64,000 bases of DNA from Odoribacter sp. AF15-53 (lineage in GTDB: Bacteria > Bacteroidota > Bacteroidia > Bacteroidales > Marinifilaceae): contig NZ_QUHC01000002.1 in assembly GCF_003479425.1 (NCBI RefSeq), positions 434,001 to 498,000 of the forward strand, read 5' to 3'. Made by a program: the position numbers and the translations under genes. The notes beneath the pieces were generated by a model, which was not told where the DNA came from, did no database searches, and saw only the letters and a program-made list of their open reading frames with translations. Of this stretch, positions 8,429 to 15,690 are shown piece by piece (positions within the stretch are counted from its first letter, which is position 1; every line of letters starts with the position of its first letter).

Positions 8429-8998
8429 CTATTGAGCGTTTTGTGCAGCTCTGGCAGCTCTAGTCAATTTAACCTGAGCAACCACAACGCTCTTGGCATT
8501 CAACAACTCAACACCTTCCACGTGAACATCCTGTACTTTGATAGCCTTACCAACACCCAAAGAAGTAACATCAACAACTATTTCATCCGGCATGTCTTTC
8601 GGAAGAGCTTTTACTTTCAGTTTACGGGTAATAAGAGCCAATTTACCTCCGGCTTGAACTCCGGCAGCAAAACCGGTAACCCGAACAGGAATTTCCATGG
8701 CAACAGGTTTATCCTCTGAAGTCTGGTAAAAATCAATATGTAACGCTCTGTCTGTTACCGGGTGAAATTGAATATCTCTCATCACGGCGCTATAAGCGTT
8801 ACTGTCAAGATTCAAATTTACCAAGTAAACATTAGGAGTATAAAGAAGTTTCTTCAAATCTCTTTCAAGAACAGCAAAATGAACATTTGCTTCTCCACCA
8901 TAAAGAACACACGGAACTTTTTCTTCACGTCTTACAGCCTTAGTTGCTTTTTTGCCCAAGTCGTTTCTTACTTCTCCTTTTAATTCAAATACTTGCAT
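8429..8998 (-). CDS. rplY: 50S ribosomal protein L25/CTC form
   Basis: 189 residues from the ATG at 8998 (MQVFELKGEVR); an upstream TTG would add nine residues but breaks the family's N-terminus. The N-terminal 95 residues are the L25 5S-rRNA-binding domain (RNDLGKKATKAVRREEKVPCVLYGG) and the rest is the C-terminal TL5/CTC beta domain, ending in an Ala/Gln-rich tail. It binds 5S rRNA in the large subunit. It is first in a two-gene unit with pth and is read from the promoter at 9113-9143. Confidence 0.95.
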   Translation of the reverse strand: MQVFELKGEVRNDLGKKATKAVRREEKVPCVLYGGEANVHFAVLERDLKKLLYTPNVYLVNLNLDSNAYSAVMRDIQFHPVTDRALHIDFYQTSEDKPVAMEIPVRVTGFAAGVQAGGKLALITRKLKVKALPKDMPDEIVVDVTSLGVGKAIKVQDVHVEGVELLNAKSVVVAQVKLTRAARAAQNAQ

Positions 8999-9112
8999 AA
9001 TACTTAAATTGCTTGTGTTACTCAAATCCAGACTGATGCCCCGGGGTTTTAAGCCACGTCTGTATTCCCATCACACGGTTTTAATTTTATATCCCCGTAC
9101 TAAAATGAGCCG

Positions 9113-9143
9113 CAAAGGTAAAAACAAATTACCAGAATCACAA
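9113..9143 (-). promoter_or_regulatory. Promoter of rplY-pth
   Basis: TACCTTTG on the minus strand (9120-9113) is an exact TAnnTTTG box. A TTG at 9143-9141, about 20 bases upstream, can serve as the -33 box. The leader would be roughly 110 bases. Confidence 0.5.
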
Positions 9144-9330
9144 TACTTTTCTCCTTTTCTCAAGTTTACAATCAATATAAATAAGCATTTACACGTCGAA
9201 GTACAACACTCAAAACAACAGCCTGAAAATCAACACCTAAATCTCGAATATCGCTTTATTTCAATGACCTATTTTCACAGCTGACAACCCTTTTTATTTC
9301 GAAAAAGTTTTTTGTTTCAATTATAGGTCT

Positions 9331-9338
9331 TATTTTTG
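9331..9338 (+). promoter_or_regulatory. -7 box of the ferredoxin gene
   Basis: TATTTTTG is an exact TAnnTTTG box, 31 bases before the ATG. The -33 region is T-rich (TTTG at 9311-9314), but the spacer is short. Confidence 0.5.
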
Positions 9339-9369
9339 CGTCATTATTAACAAACAAATTTTATTAGAA

Positions 9370-9540
9370 ATGGCTTACGTAATATCTGATGATTGTATTT
9401 CTTGTGGAGCATGTGAATCAGAGTGCCCGGTAGGAGCAATCTCTATGGGTGATGATCACTACCAAATTAATGCTGATGAATGTATCTCATGCGGGGCTTG
9501 CGCTGGTGTATGTCCTGTTGGAGCTCCGAAAGAAGCTTAA
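9370..9540 (+). CDS. 2[4Fe-4S] ferredoxin, clostridial type
   Basis: 56 residues. Two cluster motifs are complete: CISCGACESECPVGAI (residues about 10-25) and CISCGACAGVCPVGAP (about 39-54), each with four cysteines in the CxxCxxCxxxCP order, so it should carry two [4Fe-4S] clusters with internal pseudo-twofold symmetry. It is a cytoplasmic low-potential electron carrier, for example for pyruvate:ferredoxin oxidoreductase or Rnf in anaerobes; the partner is not encoded nearby. It has its own promoter and a strong terminator, so it is monocistronic. Confidence 0.95.
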   Translation: MAYVISDDCISCGACESECPVGAISMGDDHYQINADECISCGACAGVCPVGAPKEA

Positions 9541-9562
9541 TCATCATAAAAAAGAAAAATAA

Positions 9563-9594
9563 AGAGACTGTTCAACCGACAGTCTCTTTTTTTA
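9563..9594. terminator. Bidirectional intrinsic terminator
   Basis: AGAGACTGT (9563-9571) pairs with ACAGTCTCT (9579-9587), with a 7-base loop and a run of seven T on the plus side. The minus side is followed by TTATTTTTCTTTTTT. It serves the ferredoxin gene and the convergent 5-FTHF cyclo-ligase gene, whose stop codon overlaps the T-run. Confidence 0.85.
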
Positions 9595-10128
9595 TTTCCC
9601 GGAAATCACGAGATCCATCCGGACATCCAGTTCATCCACCGGGACCTCCTCCACGAGTTGAAACCCGAAACAGATTCCCACCTTTCGGGCAACACGAGTT
9701 TCTTTCAGGATCTTGTCATAATATCCCCGGCCCCGGCCTAAGCGATTTCCCCGGTGATCAAAGGCCACACCCGGCACCACGATCAAATCAATAGCATCGT
9801 AATCCGTGTATAGTTCCCCGACAGGCTCCAATATACCGAAAGCCTCCCCCGGTTGTAGGGATTCCATCCCGGTGAACACCCGCAATTCCAACACGTCACC
9901 TTTCACGCAAGGCAACAGAACCGTCTTCTCCCCTGCCCATTTACACACGTAATCATGCGTGAATACCTCGTCATCCATAGACCAGTAAAGCAACACGGTA
10001 CGGGCATCCTGAAAGATCGCTTTCCGCTCAAGCTCCTCCCACAACGGGCGGGACATTTCTATTTTCTGTTCCAGCGAATACTGGTTTTTCAAAGCCTTAA
10101 TCTGTTTCCGTAATTCTTTTTTATCCAT
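9592..10128 (-). CDS. 5-formyltetrahydrofolate cyclo-ligase
   Basis: 178 residues, normal for the family that converts 5-formyl-THF plus ATP to 5,10-methenyl-THF in the cytoplasm. The N-terminus KKELRKQIKALKNQYS and the nucleotide-binding segment GVAFDHRGNRLGRGRGYYDK (about residues 125-144) are the family signatures. The gene is convergent with the ferredoxin gene and divergent from the NAD synthetase gene. Confidence 0.92.
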   Translation of the reverse strand: MDKKELRKQIKALKNQYSLEQKIEMSRPLWEELERKAIFQDARTVLLYWSMDDEVFTHDYVCKWAGEKTVLLPCVKGDVLELRVFTGMESLQPGEAFGILEPVGELYTDYDAIDLIVVPGVAFDHRGNRLGRGRGYYDKILKETRVARKVGICFGFQLVEEVPVDELDVRMDLVISGK

Positions 10129-10177
10129 AATCTATAAACTTCCCTGAATATTTATTCATTATTTTCTGCAAAATTCG

Positions 10178-10185
10178 TACTTTTG
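10178..10185 (+). promoter_or_regulatory. -7 box of the nadE-crp unit
   Basis: TACTTTTG is an exact TAnnTTTG box about 95 bases before the nadE start. No clear TTTG is seen at -33. Confidence 0.45.
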
Positions 10186-10279
10186 CGCCAATAAACAAAG
10201 CAAGCTGCCAAAGAGTTATCAATTATATTTTGCAGCTTGCAATCAACCATTCCCGACAGGGGAAACAACGTGCAGGATT

Positions 10280-11860
10280 ATGAAAATAGCGATACCTCAA
10301 ATCAACTATCACATCGGTGACATTTCCGGAAACAAGGATCTCATTATAGCCGCCATTAAAAAGGCCAAAGCCATGAAAGCGGAACTTGTTCTATTCCCGG
10401 AACACGCGATCTGCGGGGCTTATCCCCAAGACCTTTTCGACAAAGAATATTTCATAAACGAGTGTCGCATGAGCATCGAGCAAATAGCCGAACAATGTCA
10501 CAACATATCGGCTCTAATCGGTTGCCCGAACCTGGATCTGGAAGACGGGATATTAATGAACGCCATGTTTTTCATCTACGACGGGGAAGTCCGGGGCGGT
10601 GTCAACAAGACCATTTTAAGCGATTACGACATTTTCGACGAGAGTCGGTACTTTATTCCGGGAGCATCAAATACTCCCTTACGCTACAGGAACCAGAACA
10701 TCCGTGTCATTTTTGATGAATACGAATCCAACATGATCGAGAAGACAGACTCTTTTATCGTTCACGTCGGCTCCACGCCTTTCACCACGGAAAGTTACGC
10801 GTACCGGAAAGAAAGCTTATCATACATTGCCCACAAGCAAAAATGTCCTCTCATCTCGATTAATCACGTGGGTGCGAACACCTCCTTGATTTTTGACGGA
10901 AATTCCATGGTATTTAACGGGAAAGGGATTTTAACGCATAAGTTGGCCGCCTTCAAGGAAGATTTTATCCTGATTGACACGGACAGGTTAATGAATGCCC
11001 CTGCAGTGAAAGAGAATAAACCGGAAACCATCGCTCTCATACACGAGGCCTTGATTTTAGGGATAAAAGACTTTTTCCGTAAAAACGGGTTCACGAAAGC
11101 CGTACTCGGACTTTCCGGCGGTATCGACTCGGCTCTTGTTGCCGCTCTGGCAACCGAGGCTCTGGGTAAAGAAAACGTGCTCGGCATCCTGATGCCTTCG
11201 CATTTTTCAACAGATCATTCCGTGACCGATGCCGTTGACCTGGCCAAAAACCTAGGGATCGCTTACGAGACATTGCCTATAAAAGAAGTATATGATGCCT
11301 ATATCAACACCCTGCACCCGGTCTTCAAAGACGCCCCGTTCAACGTGGCCGAAGAGAACCTACAAGCCCGTATCCGCGGAGGTTTGGTCATGGCGATTTC
11401 CAATAAATTCGGGCATATTCTGTTAAACACCTCCAACAAAAGCGAGGCCTCCGTGGGTTACGGAACCCTTTACGGGGACTTGTGCGGCTCCCTGTCCGTG
11501 CTGGGTGACGTGTATAAAACCGACGTGTATAAATTATCCCGCTACATCAACCGGGAACGGGAAATTATCCCGGAGAACACGATCACGAAAGCTCCCTCGG
11601 CAGAACTTCGCCCCGGTCAAAAAGATCAGGATTCTCTACCGGATTACGACACGCTGGATGCCATATTGAAACTGTATCTTGAAGAAAATCAATCCCAACG
11701 AGAAATTATCGGGAAAGGATACGCCCCTGAAGTCGTGGAGAAAACACTTCGACTGGTGAATCGGAACGAATACAAACGGGCGCAATGCCCACCCATACTC
11801 AAAATCAGTAAAAAGGCTTTCGGCAGCGGACGCCGGATGCCCCTTACTGCTAAATTATAA
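10280..11860 (+). CDS. nadE: NAD+ synthetase with degenerate glutaminase domain
   Basis: 526 residues in two parts. The C-terminal synthetase domain has the ATP pyrophosphatase loop LGLSGGIDSALVAALA near residue 280 and should convert deamido-NAD to NAD. Residues 1-255 are a nitrilase-fold amidase domain, which in glutamine-dependent enzymes supplies ammonia. Glu41 (FPEHAICGAYPQDLF) and Lys110 (NKTILSDYDIFDESRYF) of the catalytic triad are kept, but the site of the catalytic cysteine, normally ICEDLW or similar, reads IFDEYE here (Phe145). As written, the enzyme should depend on free ammonia. Crp/Fnr follows 23 bases later. There is no frameshift or stop in the region. Confidence 0.9.
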   Translation: MKIAIPQINYHIGDISGNKDLIIAAIKKAKAMKAELVLFPEHAICGAYPQDLFDKEYFINECRMSIEQIAEQCHNISALIGCPNLDLEDGILMNAMFFIYDGEVRGGVNKTILSDYDIFDESRYFIPGASNTPLRYRNQNIRVIFDEYESNMIEKTDSFIVHVGSTPFTTESYAYRKESLSYIAHKQKCPLISINHVGANTSLIFDGNSMVFNGKGILTHKLAAFKEDFILIDTDRLMNAPAVKENKPETIALIHEALILGIKDFFRKNGFTKAVLGLSGGIDSALVAALATEALGKENVLGILMPSHFSTDHSVTDAVDLAKNLGIAYETLPIKEVYDAYINTLHPVFKDAPFNVAEENLQARIRGGLVMAISNKFGHILLNTSNKSEASVGYGTLYGDLCGSLSVLGDVYKTDVYKLSRYINREREIIPENTITKAPSAELRPGQKDQDSLPDYDTLDAILKLYLEENQSQREIIGKGYAPEVVEKTLRLVNRNEYKRAQCPPILKISKKAFGSGRRMPLTAKL

Positions 11861-11883
11861 TCAACGGATAAGAGAAAGAGCTT

Positions 11884-12603
11884 ATGAGAACGATAAAAGA
11901 CAAAGAGTTACACGAAAAATATTGTAACATCTGTATTGATAGTCCCAACTCCCTCTTCGCCACGCTCGACGAAAGTAGTAAAAGTATTATTCGCCAAACC
12001 AGCATCTGCAAGATGTACCGGAAAGGCGACCTGATCTACGAAGAGGGAAACAAACCTTTCGGGTTGATTTGTCTGATTACCGGGAAAGCCAAAATTGCCA
12101 AAAAAGGAATTGCCGGAAGAGAACAAATCGTCCGTATGGCAAAACCCGTCGGCTTCATCGGTTACCGGGCATTCTTCGCCGAGGAAATCCATATCGCTTC
12201 AGCCGAAGCCCTCGAAGATTCTATCGTTTGTATCATGAAGACCGAATTGATTTTCGGTATCGTGCGCAGTAACTCGGATGTCGCCATGAACGTGATCCGT
12301 GCCCTCGCTACCGACCTCGGTTTTTCGAACCGCCGAACGGTTACGCTCACGCAGAAACATATTCGCGGTCGCCTGGCCGAAGCCCTGCTTGTACTAAAAG
12401 ACACGTACGGTTTCGAGGACGATAACATGACGTTGAAAATATGCCTTCCCCGGGAAGATATTGCCAATCTCTCGAACATGACAACCTCCAACGCTATCCG
12501 TACCTTATCCAACTTTGCCTCGGAGGGAATTCTTGAACTTTCGGGCAAACAGATCAAGATCACGAACATGGAAGCGCTGGAAAAAGTCAGTGACATGGGA
12601 TAA
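11884..12603 (+). CDS. Crp/Fnr family transcription regulator
   Basis: 239 residues. The N-terminus has CNIC (residues 14-17), common in Bacteroidota members. A cyclic-nucleotide-binding-type beta barrel spans about 25-135, a dimer helix about 140-165, and the C-terminal winged helix contains LPREDIANLSNMTTSNAIRTLSNFASEGIL, the HTH of this family. The effector is unknown: the barrel lacks an obvious cAMP-binding arginine signature, and the cysteines (14, 17 and others) could report redox state. It follows nadE by 23 bases in the same direction and is probably co-transcribed. Confidence 0.88.
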   Translation: MRTIKDKELHEKYCNICIDSPNSLFATLDESSKSIIRQTSICKMYRKGDLIYEEGNKPFGLICLITGKAKIAKKGIAGREQIVRMAKPVGFIGYRAFFAEEIHIASAEALEDSIVCIMKTELIFGIVRSNSDVAMNVIRALATDLGFSNRRTVTLTQKHIRGRLAEALLVLKDTYGFEDDNMTLKICLPREDIANLSNMTTSNAIRTLSNFASEGILELSGKQIKITNMEALEKVSDMG

Positions 12604-12605
12604 AT

Positions 12606-13061
12606 TCATCCCAACAACTGACGAACGCATCGACTAATGGTCTCGTAATCAAACCCACGACTCAAAGCAAAGCGGAAAAGCTTTGCTTTTCGCTTGTAAA
12701 GATCATCCTCTTTCAAGCTTTTATTCTTTTGCTGCAATAAAGACAGACAGATCGTATCGCTCTGCTCCTCCGGCAAAGTAGCCAAAGCCTCGTCGATAAT
12801 AGTATCAGCAATATGCTTCTGCCGTAACATCAGCCCTATCTTCAATTTTCCCCAACGATTAAAACGATGTTTATCCCGGGCATACGCTTCCGCAAAGCGA
12901 AGATCATCCACGAAACGATTCTTCACCAGAAACTCCATGATCGCGGCAATATCTTTCTCCGCTAACTCCCAACGTGCCAATTTGGTCATCACGTCAAAAC
13001 TGCAATACTCCTTCTTGCTACATTGTCCCGCTATAATATTCAAAGCTTTCTTCGCATCCAC
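12606..13061 (-). CDS. recX: RecX family regulatory protein
   Basis: 151 residues, all-helical, with the RecX repeats: CSKKEYCSFDVMTKLARW, then FLVKNRFVDDLRFAEAYARDKHRFNRWGKLKIGLMLRQK, and a C-terminal three-helix repeat ending FDYETISRCVRQLLG. RecX binds the RecA filament and modulates its activity. recA is not adjacent. The gene is convergent with the Crp gene, with only 2 bases between the stops. Confidence 0.9.
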   Translation of the reverse strand: MDAKKALNIIAGQCSKKEYCSFDVMTKLARWELAEKDIAAIMEFLVKNRFVDDLRFAEAYARDKHRFNRWGKLKIGLMLRQKHIADTIIDEALATLPEEQSDTICLSLLQQKNKSLKEDDLYKRKAKLFRFALSRGFDYETISRCVRQLLG

Positions 13062-13099
13062 TATATAAAAAATTTAGAATTTAGAATGAATTGATTCCG

Positions 13100-13185
13100 A
13101 GAGTCGACAGCACAAACTGTCGTAAACAAAGCGCCAGGCCGGGATCCACAGACTTTATAGACTTTAAGGACTTTATGAACCCTTT
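13100..13185 (+). repeat. Intergenic stem-loop repeat, family B copy 2
   Basis: Starts with hairpin CGACAG-CACAAA-CTGTCG (13105-13122), then ACAAAGCGCC, GGGATCCA and ACTTTATAGACTTTAAG words. Compared with copy 1 (7690-7796, opposite strand), the third stem pair has changed from G-C to A-T on both sides, a compensatory change. Confidence 0.6.
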
Positions 13186-14027
13186 TTAGCTTTAACCATT
13201 CTTTCCCTTTCATTAATATCCCTTCGTAATTCCACCTCCCGGTATCCCATATCCCGGAGTAATTGAACGGTTTCTTTTCCAAATGCCTCGTTGATCTCGA
13301 AAAACAACAACCCTTCCGGCTTCAGATAACGCAGCCCGAATGCGGCAATCTTTCGATAAAACAGCAACGGATCGTCATCCGAGACAAACAGAGCCCGACC
13401 GGGTTCGTAATTCAATACCCGGTCATGCATCAAAGCTTTTTCGGATTCCCTCACGTAAGGCGGATTACTCACGATCACGTCAAAACGAGCCCACTCCCAC
13501 TCCTCGTAATGCATAATATCACGTACCCCAAATTCCACTTCCACTCCATTTTGCCGAGCGTTATCACTCGCTTGCCGCACGGCTTCCGGTGAAATATCCA
13601 CCCCGTACAACTGCAATCCCTTCACCAATTTTCCCAGCGACACGATAATACACCCGCTTCCCGTACCAACATCCAGCACCTTCATCCCTGACTCCAAACC
13701 CGATTCCGTCATCCACATCACTAACTCTTCCGTTTCCGGACGAGGGATCAACGTATCGCTATTTAATTGGAAATCAACGCCAGCAAACTCCGTCTCTCCC
13801 AATATATACTGAATAGGTTTATCCGTTTTCAACTCAGCCACGATCCCGCAAAATTTATCAATAAAGCTTTTTGCTAAAAATTCGTGTTTTTTAAGATGTA
13901 TTTCTATATTTGTATAATGCAACATCTTACAAAAGATGAGCGTGCATAAACTTTTTATTTCATGCTCATTATAGGTATCTTTTAGCTCCTGTAATGCGTA
14001 TCGTTGTAAATCAAACATCGTATTCAT
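13173..14027 (-). CDS. prmC: Release factor glutamine methyltransferase
   Basis: About 284 residues from the ATG at 14027. The protein methylates the GGQ glutamine of peptide release factors. Signatures are the N-terminal helical domain, PIQYILGETEFAGVDFQLNSDTLIPRPETEELV, the SAM motif VLDVGTGSGCIIVSL, and the catalytic NPPY in VSNPPYVRE. A longer frame to 14099 exists, but the promoter box at 14032-14039 lies inside it, so the start is 14027 (MNTM) or 14018 (MFDL). If the box is used, the mRNA would be nearly leaderless. Confidence 0.93.
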   Translation of the reverse strand: MNTMFDLQRYALQELKDTYNEHEIKSLCTLIFCKMLHYTNIEIHLKKHEFLAKSFIDKFCGIVAELKTDKPIQYILGETEFAGVDFQLNSDTLIPRPETEELVMWMTESGLESGMKVLDVGTGSGCIIVSLGKLVKGLQLYGVDISPEAVRQASDNARQNGVEVEFGVRDIMHYEEWEWARFDVIVSNPPYVRESEKALMHDRVLNYEPGRALFVSDDDPLLFYRKIAAFGLRYLKPEGLLFFEINEAFGKETVQLLRDMGYREVELRRDINERERMVKAKKGS

Positions 14028-14031
14028 AAAA

Positions 14032-14061
14032 CAAAGATACGGTTTAATTGAAAATTGACAA
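14032..14061 (-). promoter_or_regulatory. Promoter of prmC, almost touching the start codon
   Basis: TTG (14061-14059), a 19-base spacer and TATCTTTG (14039-14032) on the minus strand. The predicted transcription start is at about 14026, at the prmC ATG (14027). Confidence 0.55.
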
Positions 14062-14135
14062 CGCGGAAGTGAATATGAAAAGTATAATTGTTTAATCAAA
14101 ATTATGAAAGAATATTGGTTCGTAGGATGAAATTT

Positions 14136-14180
14136 AACTTGTAACTTGCGAACCTGTAACTTGTAACTCGCCCAAGGCGA
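14136..14180 (+). repeat. Short direct repeats before cls
   Basis: Several copies of ACTTG and TGTAACTTG-like words, ending in a small hairpin TCGCC-CAA-GGCGA at 14168-14180, just before the GTG start of the cardiolipin synthase gene. No promoter box is seen here. Confidence 0.45.
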
Positions 14181-14194
14181 ACTAAATTTATTGC

Positions 14195-15649
14195 GTGAAC
14201 TGGAAAGGTATTGCGATTGACTTTGGAGGATTGTTGTATATTCTCACGATCTCGGCGATCATATACACGATCATACTGGAAAATAGAAATCCGGTACGTA
14301 CACTCGCGTGGATACTCGTACTCGTGCTACTCCCCGGTATCGGCTTGCTCTTCTACATCTATTTCGGGATGAATTACCGGAAGATCAAAATGTTCTCCAT
14401 GAAAGGACTGGGTGACTTCAAGTGGTTGCAATACATGAGCGAAGACCAGAAACAACGTATCAAAAAGGCCGAATTGCTGAAAAAAGAAGATATGGAAGCC
14501 GTCAAACCCTTGATGACCCTACTCCTGAACAACAGCAAAGCCCTGCTTTCCCGTAATAATACCATAGAAATACTAAACAACGGGGAAGAAACTTTCGGTT
14601 CCATTTTCAAGGCTATCGCGAAAGCAAAAAAATACATTCACCTCGAATATTACATTATCGACAAAGGGGAACTCGGGGGGAAATTGAAAGAATTACTCGT
14701 GGCCAAAGCCAAGGAAGGCGTGGAAGTCCGGGTGATATATGACGACGTGGGTTCATGGAAATTACCCAAATCCTATATTCGAGAAATGCAAGCGGCCGGG
14801 ATACAAATCTACCCGTTCCTTCCCGTGCGTTTTCCCCTCTTCACGAACAAAGTAAATTACCGGAATCACCGGAAAATCGTGGTCGTTGACGGGGATACCG
14901 GGTTCATCGGGGGATTGAACTTTGCCGACCGATACCTGCATGGCTTGCCCGGTATCGGAATTTGGCGGGATACCCACCTAAAAGTGAAAGGAGAGGCCGT
15001 AACCTCTCTACAAGTCGTTTTCCTATTCGACTGGTACTTCGTCCGTCAGGAACTTCTGCTAAATAAAGCGGAATACCTCCCCAACAAAAAAGTGGACGGG
15101 AATGTCGTGGTGCAAACCGTCGCTTCCGGTCCCGATAGCGACTGGACCTCCATACAACAGGCTTACTTCACGCTAATCAACATGGCCAAGAAGTACGTCT
15201 TCATCTCCACGCCCTATTTTATGCCGGGAGAAACCACCATCAATTCGCTGAAAACCGCCGCCATGAGTGGCGTCGATGTCCGCATCATGATTCCTTACAA
15301 ATCAGACTCTTTATTGACATACTGGTGTACCCGTTCCTACATTGAAGAACTACTGGAAGCCGGCGTACGGGTATTCCAATATCGTAAAGGATTCAATCAC
15401 AGCAAAGTCATCGTCATGGATGGCTTTGTTTCCTCCGTGGGAACTGCCAACATGGACATTCGTAGTTTCGAACAAAACTTCGAAGTCAACCTCATCATCT
15501 ACGATCGCAACGTCAGCCGTCAACTCGGCGCCGACTTTCTCAACGACCTGAAAGAAAGTTCCGAGGTCAGCCTCCACCAATGGAAATTCCGCCCGAAACG
15601 GGATAAAATCCGGGAATCTCTAGCCCGGCTCTTCGCCCCGTTACTCTAA
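14195..15649 (+). CDS. cls: Cardiolipin synthase, phospholipase D type
   Basis: 484 residues from a GTG start. Two N-terminal membrane helices (about residues 8-28 and 38-60) are followed by two PLD domains, each with an HKD motif: HRKIVVVDG near 224 and HSKVIVMDG near 402. The enzyme condenses two phosphatidylglycerols to cardiolipin at the inner membrane. Length and layout are standard. The C-terminus RESLARLFAPLL is also typical. The gene is convergent with the ABC permease fusion. Confidence 0.94.
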   Translation: MNWKGIAIDFGGLLYILTISAIIYTIILENRNPVRTLAWILVLVLLPGIGLLFYIYFGMNYRKIKMFSMKGLGDFKWLQYMSEDQKQRIKKAELLKKEDMEAVKPLMTLLLNNSKALLSRNNTIEILNNGEETFGSIFKAIAKAKKYIHLEYYIIDKGELGGKLKELLVAKAKEGVEVRVIYDDVGSWKLPKSYIREMQAAGIQIYPFLPVRFPLFTNKVNYRNHRKIVVVDGDTGFIGGLNFADRYLHGLPGIGIWRDTHLKVKGEAVTSLQVVFLFDWYFVRQELLLNKAEYLPNKKVDGNVVVQTVASGPDSDWTSIQQAYFTLINMAKKYVFISTPYFMPGETTINSLKTAAMSGVDVRIMIPYKSDSLLTYWCTRSYIEELLEAGVRVFQYRKGFNHSKVIVMDGFVSSVGTANMDIRSFEQNFEVNLIIYDRNVSRQLGADFLNDLKESSEVSLHQWKFRPKRDKIRESLARLFAPLL

Positions 15650-15690
15650 TTTTTCAAATACCCCCCCACGACATCCGCCAGGATTCCCTG

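Larger units (their letters stand above)
8999..9369. other. 371-base divergent spacer between rplY and ferredoxin genes
   Basis: Contains the minus-strand promoter of rplY-pth (9113-9143) and the plus-strand promoter of the ferredoxin gene (9331-9338). I see no gene; a plus-strand open frame at 8952-9284 covers the rplY start and its promoter and is not credible. Confidence 0.6.

Noticed and set aside
8952..9284. 110-codon plus-strand open frame
   Set aside because: Covers the rplY start and its minus-strand promoter and shows no recognisable domain.
10700..10740. Frameshift as the cause of the missing NadE cysteine
   Set aside because: The frame is continuous and flanking residues (RYRNQNIRV, HVGSTPFTTESYAYRKESL) align well on both sides, so the loss is a substitution.
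13061..13282. 73-codon minus-strand open frame overlapping the end of prmC
   Set aside because: Built from the family B repeat and a shifted frame of prmC; no support as a gene.
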